From: Entrophospora sp. SA101
Taxonomy: Eukaryota > Glomeromycota > Glomeromycetes > Entrophosporales > Entrophosporaceae
NCBI GenBank assembly: GCA_958430865.1
Contig: CAUDNR010002302.1
Coordinates: 1 to 63,123, forward strand
Direction: 5' to 3'
DNA length: 63,123 nt
The notes beneath the pieces were generated by a model that saw nothing but the letters and a program-made list of their open reading frames with translations, was not told where the DNA came from and made no database searches. Shown here piece by piece: positions 24,655-35,695 of this stretch; position 1 is the stretch's first letter; the number at the start of each line of letters is the position of its first letter. The position numbers and the translations under genes were made by a program.

Positions 24655-25072
24655 TAAAATTTTGGACAGAGTATTAACAAAGGATATGAACACACAATTA
24701 TACACTTATGTAAAAACTGGTACAACCGAATCATATGAAACCCATGTTTCAATATTTGAGATTAAAGCTAAGGCAAAAAGACTTTTTTACAAAATATGGT
24801 TTAATAACAATAGTAATAACAATAACAATGATAATATCATATTATCTCTCACAATATTAGCATGGTTAAGGAGTACACCAAGGACAACATTTGTAGTTTA
24901 CAAATTAACAATAGAACACAGCAAATTATTAAACAATTCCTGAAAATTGGAATTTTATACTTGGACTAGAGACGCGATCCGCGGATATCCGTCATACGTC
25001 ATCCGTTAATTGCTCAAAAAATACATCCATCGGATTTAAACGGATTATCAAAATTGAGCGGATCATCCAGAT

Positions 25073-26160
25073 CAGGGTTGTGCAATTTCGCTGTACGAGA
25101 AGAATCTTCGTACGTACGACTGACTTTGTACCATTGAGTTCGTACTGTTTCGTTGTGATCGTACACCTGTACGAGTAAATTTTACATATGTAAGTACGTA
25201 CATACGTACGAATGTACGAATGTACGATGTATCAGGAACGATGATTTTCTACGGTGACAAAATATTACTTTGTAAAATCCTATAATAATATTATTATTAT
25301 TAAGCCGATAACTCTATTATATAATTAATGGATTGCCAGATGTTGTAACTGGAATCGTAATACTATTTCATTATCAGAAAAAACCTGATTATCATGTTAT
25401 ATATGCTTATTTAAATCCCTTGTTATTATGTAGTAGTATTATATACGTTATCATTATAGTCAGTGTTGTGCGATTTCGTTGTATATACAATGATTTTCTG
25501 TGGTGATAAAATATTATTTTATAATAATATTATGCTGTCAGCCCTATTACTATTACGATTACTATAATTAAAGGTCGTAACAGATCGTAATACTACTTCA
25601 TTATCAGAAAAACCCTGATTATTATATTATACTTACATTATCCTGAGTGCATTATTGTTGGTAGTATTAGTAGTATTATTATTACCGTGATTCCTAAAAT
25701 TTTTTTCTATCACTATTTATTTATAATGAAATAAAAAAATTATCTTTACATTCTTGTTAATTATATTATCAATTCAAAATAATTAATAGTATTATTAAAT
25801 ATCTTCAATCATATACAGTATGTATATAGTTAATTCCACAATATAGTCAAACCTTGCCACAGTGGATGACACAAATTTTATTTAAAATCCGTTGTGGCAA
25901 GATTACTAAATACTAATACTAATCTTGCCACAGCGGATTTTTATATGTTTTTACATGTGATATACGAAGCAAAAAATTTTAAACTTCGTTATGACAAGAG
26001 TCTGATTATTATTATTATTATAGTTTGCTGTGACAAAAGTTGACGAATTTAACATATTACATTTGATCAACCAATAATAATTATCATAAATCACATGATA
26101 TGTTCGTACAATGTACTAAAAAATTTAAGCTCATACGTACGTGTACGATTCCCAACCCTG
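25073..26160. mobile_element. Inner hAT element nested in the outer one
   Basis: It starts CAGGGTTGTGCAATTTCG and ends ATTCCCAACCCTG, with hAT-like CAGGGTTG termini. The flanking octamers ATCCAGAT (25065-25072) and GTCCAGAT (26161-26168) match 7 of 8. Both ends carry clusters of GTAC/CGTACG words. A diverged internal duplication restarts with CAGTGTTGTGCGATTTCG at 25461, so about 390 bp at the left end is partly doubled. There is no transposase frame, so it is non-autonomous. Confidence 0.75.
25846..26044. repeat. Innermost MITE-like inverted repeat
   Basis: The left end GTCAAACCTTGCCACAG and the right end CTGTGACAAAAGTTGAC are imperfectly inverted (about 13 of 17). The word CTTGCCACAGYGGA and its complement recur inside. 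The ends resemble pogo-type GTCAAACC termini. No clean target duplication was found. Confidence 0.5.
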
Positions 26161-26687
26161 GTCCAGATTGTATTAGTGTTAGTATTAATATTAATAAAAT
26201 GTTACAAAAAGAGTAGTAATGCTAATAATTTACAATTCGTTTATATTTATTATAAAGTTAATTCAGTGGGTGAATACATTTAACACAACTTGCATTCCTT
26301 TTTAAAAACAAAATTCGTTTAAACAATTCTAAATCTAAACGTGATATTTTAGCAGTCGATAAATTCCCTGCAAGGTAAGTTCACTCTCATTATCATTACC
26401 GTCATCATTGCCATTGTAATTATATTCGTTATTATCATTATTCATTGTAAGTAATCTTACAAACTAGTAAAGAAGCAATGGAAATAAAAACATCGAAAAA
26501 TGAATTAGATAAAGATGATAAAAAGTATTATTATTATATACACGGATCATCCGGGTATCCTATAACAATAACAATAATAATAATTTCTAAAATTTCAATC
26601 CGCGCATTTTAAAAAGCCATCCGTCCGGATTGATCATCCACGAATTGCATCTCTAACTTAGACAAAATCAACACTAGAAAAATAAAA

Positions 26688-27597
26688 ATGGGTGTTGGTT
26701 GGATACAAACAAATCAAAAAAATGAACCATTAACCTTCTCAGCATCAGTTGAAAATTGGCCTTCTTCAACAAAAACAGAGGTGTTGGCTATACTATCTGT
26801 ACCACCTGTCACTCCACTGAGAGTAATATTACTATTTTTAGTGACAGTGAAACCACCATAAAATTATTTGACAGATTTATAATAAAAATGAATATATAAG
26901 TACAGGAAGATTTATGAAAGAAATTATTATTTATTATAAGGCATAATACAAGATACAGTATCTGAACTAAAGCGAAAATACCAATAAAGAATGTGAAAGC
27001 ACAAAATGCTATTTTTTTAATGAAAAATCAGACTATTTATCAAAATTAGGTTTGGACTCTGATCTGTTGGAAATCAAATACCAAGTTTTAAGTATCAACC
27101 ATCTTTAAATAATATAAAAGTTGAAATATCATTAAGGCTCTTTTTAAAAAATTGCTCAGAAGTAAAAGGCTTTTTAATTTGGAAGTAAAAAAGTAGAAAT
27201 ATAAAATATGACAAATCAGAATAAAAACTCTAATTAGCTGGCCAATGGCTTGGATAATATTAAATTTTAATGGTGAAGAAAATACTAAAACATCATTTAA
27301 TGCTATTAATAAAAAGTCCTTCAAGTTAAAAAGTTAATAGAGGAATTACCAATTATTGAAAGCCTTAAATTGTGAAGTCCAGATCTATATAATAGTAATT
27401 GGAAACGTTGCCTTTGCAACAAAGAAAATGAAGATTTTTCACATATTTGGATATGTGAAAAACAAAGAGAAACAATTAACAATATAATTCAAGGGTTAAA
27501 AAAAGACCCAGTAAAGCAAATAAAAGAAATAAATCATTTGGCTCCTGGAAATATGTTTGATGAGAAGACAAAAACCAAATCACATTCAATGATCTGA
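26688..27597 (+). pseudogene. LINE-type retroelement 3' relic (RNase H-like tail)
   Basis: From ATG 26688 the frame MGVGWIQTNQKNEPL continues to ENWPSSTKTEVLAILS. This is the style of RNase H-like segments at the end of non-LTR polyproteins, where an acidic residue in KxE precedes AIL. Further on, RCLCNKENEDFSHIWICEKQ (about 27408-27460) is a CxC...HxxxC zinc knuckle typical of the same C-terminal region. Several stops and shifts separate the pieces, and no reverse transcriptase is visible in the window. Confidence 0.55.
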
Positions 27598-27769
27598 TAA
27601 AAGGAACTATACCAAAAGACCTTTATGATCACATGAAATTTTATATAAAAAAAGAAGAAAAAATTATGTAATGTCATGGAAAATGTGAATGTTTTAATCA
27701 AAGAAAAAATATGGAAAGCATTTTGTCAGGACTGTCACACCTTCAAACACTAATATTATTGAAGATCTT

Positions 27770-28192
27770 ATAAATAACTATCTCCATATTACAATTTATA
27801 ATATTCAGCAAATGGTTTCCATCCCAACTGAAAGCATTGAAACCATCTTACATGAGGAAATTTCTGTCAGGAAGGTGTGTGCAAAATGGGTTCCTTACGC
27901 TCTTACTAATGAAAACAAGCAAAAACAATTTAAGGTTTCAAAGCAATTGTTTGGGTACCTTGAAAATGGGTTTCGAAATATTATTACTGGGGATGAAACA
28001 TGGCTTCATTTCTTTACAGTCTCATCTAAAGATGCCAATGAGGTTTGGCTAAGCAAAGTAGAAAGCTGGCCACAAATTATAAGAATAGCTCAAAATAGGA
28101 AAAAACAAATTTTTTGCATTTTCTTTTCAGCTGATGGGGTTGTGGCAAGCATTGTGGTGGAGAAAGGACATACAGTTACTAGTAATTACTAA
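27770..28192 (+). pseudogene. mariner transposase fragment
   Basis: A continuous frame reads MVSIPTESIETILHEE, VRKVCAKWVPYALT, then IITGDETWLHFF and VVEKGHTVTSNY. VRKVCAKWVP and TGDETW are hallmarks of mariner (DD34D) transposases; D in TGDETW is the first catalytic residue. The second and third catalytic motifs and the N-terminal HTH are absent, so it is a central fragment. Confidence 0.8.
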
Positions 28193-29778
28193 TCTCTTGT
28201 GCATACATCAATCTTTTCAATCAAGAAAAAATAATTTTCATTAATCATTAGAAGCACCTTGTTTCTTTTTGTTCCATTCTTCCCAAAAATTCTGTTTAGT
28301 AAGAGTTGAGCTTTCTTGGCCCTGTATGTTATGTATGCTCTCTACATTCGTTCAGCTCATTCATTCTGAATATGAACATGATAATGACAATGAGTACTTT
28401 CTATAGGACGTTTTATTTCCATACTATTGTTTTATTGACAAATATAGGAAAAATACAGCCCAAATTTGTTTGGTGATTTCAATGGTCAAAACTATTCCAA
28501 TTTTAGTGGTAGAAAGTAGAAATTTAATTACGGTACTCACTATTAATAACATAAGTGTAACCACCTTTATGACAATGTCAAAATACTTTGGGCTGCATGT
28601 ATAATAATAATAGAAGAATATACTAAACAATGACAACATCATCAGTATAATAACAGTTTTGATATTTTTGGTAAAGATAGGTGTATTGATAGATGATTTG
28701 GTTATACCTTTTACTGCTGATAGATTTTTATATATTGCTACAGTTGGTGTCACACCTGAATTAATGTTTTTGAAAGTTTTACAAATGATCTTAATCTTGA
28801 AAAATTTTCTACAATGTTCATTTGTGTTATGATGGCAATTCTTACTTGGAATGAAGCATAAAATTCAAAAGTTAATTTCTTAAAATTAAACAGTTTAATA
28901 TATAGACATAACTATATAATATTTCACTAGGATTTTTTGTACCTTTAATCATTCATTCATTATCTTTATTAGTGCTCGTTTCAATAATATTTTCAGATTT
29001 GACTTGCATGTTTGAAATTTTTCTTGCCAATACAATATATGCTAGTCCTGGCACTGGGAAAACCTGTTTAAAAAATTGCCTTCACTATTAATCTCAAGAA
29101 ATCTCTTCTCTCACAAAAAAATATATACTTACATTTGATTCTTACATGTGGAATGATACTTGTTAAAAATAAAGTTTCACATTTTTATATAACGTTTTTT
29201 ATACAGATGGATTATTCTTATAATTTGTTTTTACTAATATTTAATTCTACTAACTGATGTCAACCATCGAAGAAAAGTTATTATTGACAGTAGAAGTTAT
29301 GGTTATAAGTGTTGCTGTTTTATATAGAAATTATATGCTGATAAAGTTCATGGTGTTGTATTTAACAAGTTCACCGCACCTTTTAAAATTTATCATATTT
29401 ATATTTGACTTAAGTTCAAATTGATCAACAAATTTAAAGGACCCGGTAGATGTTAAAGCAACTTCCCTATAAAGGGTGTAGATCACTCCCAAATAAAAAT
29501 TAAAAAAACAGTTGATTGATAACTAATAATGACCTTAGCTTTAAAACTGAGTATTTTATATATAGAAATGGTTCGTGGGTACACTGTATATAGGAAAAAT
29601 ATATGCTTTTCGTATAACAAAATTTTTTTATTGAATCCAAATTTTATTAGAATAAAAAAATTTGTTATAAAAATAATTTATGAATGAGAAAGGAGAGGAA
29701 ATACAAATTACCAAATCTACTTTTTCAATTGATCAACAAGTCCGCATCAACAATAATAAACTATTAATAATAACGGTA
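28193..29778. other. Non-coding stretch with one hairpin
   Basis: No gene recognised; a minus-strand frame at 28424-28753 is low-complexity hydrophobic. Near-perfect arms TATAACAAAATTTTTTTATT and AATAAAAAAATTTGTTATA form a hairpin at 29613-29669, about 110 bp beyond the stop of the minus-strand Rsc7-like gene. Confidence 0.45.
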
Positions 29779-31353
29779 TTAAACGTTATTCTTTCTTGGT
29801 TTTTTCCCTCTTTTGTTGCCTTCTCTGCCTTCCTTTTCCTTTTCTTTATCATCATATGATCTATTTCTTTTCCTCTTATTAATCTGAATAAATTAATAAA
29901 CAAATAATCTATGAGCATTAAAATAAATGTGGTAGTAATAATATAAATATAACATCTTACTGAATTGTTTTCATTATTCAAATTTGACATTAAATGTTGT
30001 GATGATGATGATGTTTGTGCATTCGATGATGATGTGCCATTATTATGTCCTGTTAAAAGATTTGAATCTATCATAGAATTATCCATAAGGTTTATTGTAC
30101 CATTTCCATATGATAACGGTTCTATTATATTAGTCATGTCATAATATGATTGTCTAAAATATTAAAAATTAAATAAAATATTAATCAATTAATCCAATAC
30201 GAAATAATATATTTATAATATATTTACTTACATTGGTATGTGTTGTTGGATTTGATTGTCCATTAAAGCTAATGGGTATTGATTAGCGGCATATAATTTC
30301 AATTCCTTCTCTCGTTCTGCTGCATCTTCGTCAGTTTTCACTTTCTCAATTATAGCTCGAATATCTGACGGTATAATTTCTAAAATATCTTCACTTAATT
30401 TTGCTATCATATCCCTTGGTTTCTCTTCAATATATGTTATCATTCCTGGTGGTTCCATACGATGTTGTGGTATGAACTCAACATTCAAATATGTTGACTG
30501 AGTGTCATTAGGAAGCTGTACAATGTTTGTATGCGGGTCATAGTGGTATGGTTTTTCTTTCCTATTCACCTTTAACCGAGCATTATAATCTCTTACTGAA
30601 ACTAACCTGTGATGTTGCAATGTTGCTTCATCCAAGTTTTTTAATTTATTTTTGGGTCTCTTGAGATTACATTGTTTAGATAGAATGTTACAAACATCTT
30701 CATGATCGCTTATATCATCATCTCGACTTCTCCTACCGCCGTGTACTATTTTTGTTCCAAAAATAAAGTATGCCAGCCAAGCATACACAATTGTGGCATT
30801 GCGGGACCTGGTAAAATGGTCTATCAGCCCTAATTCACATAAATAATTTTTCTCTTCATCAGTGGTTGGTAGTAACTTTAATATGGGATTTCTTAGATGT
30901 AGCAAATAACTGTCATTGAATCCCAAGGTACTTGCTACATCTGATGACAACATGAACCAGTCATCATCGCGACTTGATAATTGGAATACAGGGATTTTGA
31001 ATTTATATCCTAAAGATGAAATATATAAATATTTTTATGCATATTAATTAGATGTATAAATATAAAATAAATATAGGTATTTCATTAATTGAATATTATA
31101 TAGATATTATAAACCTTACCCTTTTTATTACTTTCATTATCCAAGGTAATAATTACCATCTCCTCATCGTCAACAGTCTCCTTCCTGACTGTTGGTTGAT
31201 CCTTCAAAAATTGATCTCTTATTGATAAATTGTCCATTTGATCCTTATTACCATCACTGTCACTACCACCATTGCCATTACTACTGATATTATTATTACT
31301 AATATTATTATTATTACTATTATTATTATTATTATTATTATTACTATTATTAC

Positions 31354-31429
<76 letters not shown>
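29779..31429 (-). CDS. Rsc7/Swp82-type chromatin remodeler subunit, 5' partial
   Basis: Exons 31120-31429 (cut by the gap), 30232-31009, 29961-30153 and 29779-29883 join in phase. The order is poly-Asn, an acidic lead, then YKFKIPVFQLSSR, MLSSDVASTLGFNDSYLL, a lid ending DHFTRSRNATIVYAWLAYF and FGTKIVHGGRRSRDD. This matches the CRC_subunit domain of RSC Rsc7/Npl6 and SWI/SNF Swp82, where the family has SYRSRxIAxVTAR. The tail is strongly basic (NKRKRNRS...KRGKKPRKNN) and could be an NLS. Rsc7 and Swp82 are subunits of ATP-dependent nucleosome remodelers. The coding (AAT)n tract runs into the 10-N gap, so the start codon is missing, and the DNA beyond the gap does not continue this gene. Confidence 0.85.
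31286..31429. repeat. (ATT)n microsatellite, coding poly-Asn on minus
   Basis: An almost pure ATT tract of about 140 bp abuts the assembly gap. On the minus strand it is in frame with the Rsc7-like exon and encodes poly-Asn. Confidence 0.9.
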
Positions 31430-31439
31430 NNNNNNNNNN
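31430..31439. other. Assembly gap (10 N)
   Basis: Ten undetermined bases separate the ATT microsatellite from the start of the second copy of the large duplicated segment. Confidence 0.99.
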
Positions 31440-31452
31440 AAAAAAATTAAAA

Positions 31453-33218
31453 AATTACAAAAATTTTTTGATCATTATCATTTGAAGAAAGTGGAATAAC
31501 TATGATATTAGATGATTACAATGATTGATTGTGACCTTTAAGATCAATCAATTGGTAGAAATGTTGAAAATGGCGAAGGTTGGAAAAATTTGATATCAAG
31601 TTGGATTGAAATGACAGATGAAGGAAATTTTGAAGAATTTGATTTTCAAAAAATTTTCCATTAAATGATCCAAATATCTTACAAAAGTCACACCCAGCAG
31701 ATGATAGTAATGCTAAATGAAAAATGGAAGATTCGCTTGTAAAAGATTTGGAACCTCCTTTTTACTATGAATTTGTTGTAGGCATATTTTATATATAATA
31801 ACATTTGAACCTTTTTATTATTTGAATTTTTATATCACGTGATATAATTGTATACAAGTTTTTTTTTGATAAATTTTGCCGCCGATCGACATAATGTGTA
31901 AAACAACTTTCAAAAACAAAATTTTTTGAGCGGATAGCCTAGTTAGTATAATATACTATTAACATAATAACAACAGATAATAGAAAAATATACATTCAAT
32001 GAAACATTTTCTAGCTACTTGCCCATGTTATAAACAACAGCACTAAGAGCATCGAGTTTGTAACATTAATCGAGCGTTTGCTTGCATTCTTTTTATTATG
32101 AATTGTGGAAAGGTCTATTGGATTTTGATTATATTAGGATATTCAGGAATGCCTAATTTCTCGGCATCAACTGACTCATAGGATGAATAAGCGTATGCAA
32201 AGTGTTGTCACTTTTTCAATTTCAGATATACTGAATGACAGAATTTGAGATCAATATTTTCTAAAATGAGATGGTTGAGTGATTTGAGTGGGCTCTCTAT
32301 TGGGGAATTTGATCATTCTTTTTGGCTTTTCAATTTTACAGTGGATGGGGATGGATGCTGTTGCAGAGGAAGGAGATACAGTTTCTATAGCAGATTTGAC
32401 GATTGGTTTGCTTATTGATTTATTAAAAGATTCTGTGACAGGTTTCCAATCACCAATCATTATTATTATTATCAAGATAATAAGCAAAGTGTAAATGATT
32501 AATTTTACCTCATCTTTATTACTAGGTCAAGTTTATCAATAATAGTTTTAACTCCAGGATTTTAGAGAGTCATGTGATGAATATTTCTTCGAAACAGATG
32601 CTGCTCACCATTATAAATGATACGATTTGAGAATATAAGCCGCCATTTTCAAAATGTTAACGCATTTGTATTCATAACTGTCAAGTTTTTTTCAACTGTA
32701 TTAAAGTCCATCGGTATTTTACAATACCAAGATAATCAAAATATTAAACTTGATTGATCTACAGGTTCTAGGAGACGAATGACGTTTTATTAAACTAATC
32801 GAGCATGAAATATTAAATAAACATTGTGTAATGATGATTTTTGAATTTAGAATATAATAAATAAAATGATGACGCAGGTAATGTATACGTGTGATATATG
32901 TATATTGAATCATAAATTAATTGATAATTTTAAAAATAACCAATGATGTTTGGTGAATCCATTTCAAATGAATATTATACTTTGCATATTATTATTGGAG
33001 ATTTTGGCGTTGAAGAAAGAATTATTTACTTGATTAGAAGAATAAATTTGTGTAACTTCTGACGTAATTATTGAAAAACTCCTAAAAAATTTTTTTTTGA
33101 ATTCCTTCAAAAATATCCACACGGTACAAATATACATATTATACATATATATATATATATACAATATTTATTTGATTATTTGGAACTTATAATAGTAATA
33201 ATAAATATAATAATAATA
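31453..33218. other. Upstream region of Lunapark copy 2
   Basis: Same content as 10177-11942, with the CACGTG palindrome at 31831-31846. No supported gene. Confidence 0.4.
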
Positions 33219-34409
33219 ATGGGTGTTGTGATCTCTCGTTTCACTTCACAAAAGAATGATAATTATGAAAAAATATTATCGGAACTTGATGATAATATTC
33301 GTAAAGCAGAAATATGCCTAGGTGAAATAAAAATACGAGAACGTAATGCATTAATAATCTGGATAGTGTATTCATTATTAGCATATATCGCATATGTAGT
33401 AGGATATTGGTATTTTATCTATATGTCTAACGAGGGAGAAAATTGGGATTTCATGAAGGTGGCGCCTGTTTTAACAGGACCTTTTTTCATAGTAATTGGT
33501 TATAGATTCATTGCTTTATGGTATAAAAGAGAAGAAACAAATGAAATATCTCAACTTGAACAACTAAGAGCCAAACAAAGCCTTAAAGTAGAAGAATTAA
33601 AAAAGAAAACTGGTTATTATACAACTAAAACTTTGTTGGAAAGATACGATTCAACAACCAAACTTCCAGCAAATCTTCCCGGTCAAAAAAATCTACCATT
33701 AACAACAGCACCTGGTAATTTAAAACTTGGGCCAAATTCTTTACGTCAACGCTTACCACCACCAAACAACAACAACAACAGTGGAGTTAATAATAATAAT
33801 GGAAATATTGACCAACAATTATCTAGATCATTATCATCATCGTCAATAAATCAAATTAATAATATACAAAATCAGCAGCGTCATTGGTATGATAAACTAG
33901 TTGATGTAGTTGTTGGTGATGATGAGCAAAAATATGCTTTGATTTGTAAGGATTGCTATACTTGGAATGGTTTGACTTTTGCAGCTGATTATGATGATAT
34001 TCAATATTATTGTAAAAATTGTAATCATTTCAATCCATCAAAAAGATCTTTAAGAAATAATGCTGTTTCAGCACCAGCACCATTAAATCAGTCACTATCT
34101 ACAAGCAATACCAGTAATAATAATGGTGATGATAATAATAATTTATTATCACCATCAAATGGTAATCTTGATGCCTCAATTGATTATTTATCACCAAGAA
34201 GAGGTCGATCTACAACACCAAAACCAACAAGTAGAGATTCATCATCAGGTCCGGAAAAATCAAAAGAAAAACATGATAATCATGATGACGATGGTGATGT
34301 TGCTGTTAATAAAAGATTGACATCAAGATCTAGAAGTAAAGGTAGTCATCATGGTGATGGTACTGAGGGTGATGACAATAATGAAGATAATGTTAAAGAT
34401 GAAGTTTGA
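33219..34409 (+). CDS. LNP1: Lunapark-family ER junction protein, copy 2
   Basis: The sequence appears identical to the gene at 11943-13133 (396 residues, MGVVISRF start, two membrane segments, zinc ribbon CxxC...CxxC, acidic tail). Because flanks and coding region both match, this is either a very recent segmental duplication or the same locus placed twice by the assembler. There are no synonymous changes with which to date it. Confidence 0.85.
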   Translation: MGVVISRFTSQKNDNYEKILSELDDNIRKAEICLGEIKIRERNALIIWIVYSLLAYIAYVVGYWYFIYMSNEGENWDFMKVAPVLTGPFFIVIGYRFIALWYKREETNEISQLEQLRAKQSLKVEELKKKTGYYTTKTLLERYDSTTKLPANLPGQKNLPLTTAPGNLKLGPNSLRQRLPPPNNNNNSGVNNNNGNIDQQLSRSLSSSSINQINNIQNQQRHWYDKLVDVVVGDDEQKYALICKDCYTWNGLTFAADYDDIQYYCKNCNHFNPSKRSLRNNAVSAPAPLNQSLSTSNTSNNNGDDNNNLLSPSNGNLDASIDYLSPRRGRSTTPKPTSRDSSSGPEKSKEKHDNHDDDGDVAVNKRLTSRSRSKGSHHGDGTEGDDNNEDNVKDEV

Positions 34410-35695
34410 TGATAATAATATTCAAGAAAATTTGCTCAATTTCAAAATCATGTGAAAATTCATATGATTATGACTATATATATACTTCCTTTCTATATTT
34501 TCTCACCTCAAACAATTTTATTTAAATTTAAATTTATTATTTATTAATGAACAATTTGAATTGAAAAAAAAATTAGCAGTATATATATATATATATATTA
34601 GTTGACATTAATAAATGAGTGATCGATCAAGAATCTGATATTATCTTTTCTCTTGTTAATAATAATTTGTTTAAAGAATCGATTCTTTGATTAATTTCTT
34701 TATTCGCTCATTTCTTTTATCGATTTAAAGGGGGAGTAACATTTGTATAATTACATTCATTCAATTACTGCTATAAATAAAAATTACCAATTGAATAATT
34801 TAATAATGCAAAACATTCAATTGTACAATTCATTCTTTCTATAATGGGATGCACAATTTTTTAGCATAATAATAGTAACTATCGGTCTTGTGACATATCG
34901 TGCAGATCAGGAATGATTTCTGGCTTGAGCAAAAATAGCAAACTTGAAAATTATAACAGAAACGTTATAATTGAACGAGGAAGAAAATGACGTCGTATAA
35001 AAAAATAGCTGAAAATATCGATGTAGCTGAAAGAATTATCAAATAACGAAATTTAGAAGAAAAGCTATCGTTGGATCCTTTTAAGCCAGCCCCGCATATT
35101 ATCCACGCAAACAGAGACTTGAACGGTTTTCTTTTGTTAGGATGATTAAAAAATTGGACAAGTGAATTGTTTTTAGTGATGAATTTTTTATGCATTCTCA
35201 TTATTCGTAATAAATCCAATCTTAATATTAATTCGAGTTATTTTATTTTATTCGAATTATTCGTTTTATTCGAATTATTCGCTTTATTCGAATTACTCAT
35301 TTTATTCGTTTATAAAATACAAAATGTTAATTCACAGCTTGATGCAACAAATTCTATATTGTTGTTATTGTTAATGGATTTTAACTAGGTCATATTTCCT
35401 TTAACAAAATAATATAAATTACAATAATTATAATTATAATCTATATTACCACTATGATGATTATTAGTACTCTGACTAAGAAAGAAAAAAAAATGTCAAT
35501 TACTATTTAGGACTACTAAGGAAAAATAGATTGGTAAAGAAAAAATATTTTAATTGGATCGGATTAGGTTTATTCCATTACATTACTGCAAACTCTGCAT
35601 ACCTTTAATGAATATGTTTTTGGAAAGGATATTTACACTTTGAGCAAATCTGCAAATATAAAGGCAAGTGAGACATATTGCATTAAAAACAGATA
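34410..35695. other. Lunapark 3' flank, copy 2
   Basis: Same as 13134-14419, including the 18-bp tandem repeat (about 35240-35307). No gene. Confidence 0.5.

Larger units (their letters stand above)
24967..26655. mobile_element. Outer hAT-type element (host of a nested insertion)
   Basis: It starts TAGAGACGCGATCCGCGGAT and ends ...CACGAATTGCATCTCTA, imperfect inverted ends. The flanking octamers ACTTGGAC (24959-24966) and ACTTAGAC (26656-26663) match 7 of 8. On the minus strand, from an ATG near 26440, a small two-exon frame (MNNDNNEYNYNG, donor GACG|GTAATG, acceptor TTGCAG, then NLSTAKISRLDLELFKR) reads in phase to a stop near 26275. It may be a transposase N-terminal relic; this is weak. 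Confidence 0.7.

Noticed and set aside
24662..24943. 93-residue plus-strand frame upstream of BRE1
   Set aside because: Poly-Asn centre, no domain, and it lies where the BRE1 5' end and promoter are expected.
28424..28753. 109-residue minus-strand hydrophobic frame
   Set aside because: AT-driven Ile/Leu/Phe composition without motifs or splice context.
31238..31499. Long Ile/Leu-only open frames on the plus strand
   Set aside because: They are translations of the ATT microsatellite and pass through the N gap; the real coding frame is poly-Asn on the minus strand.
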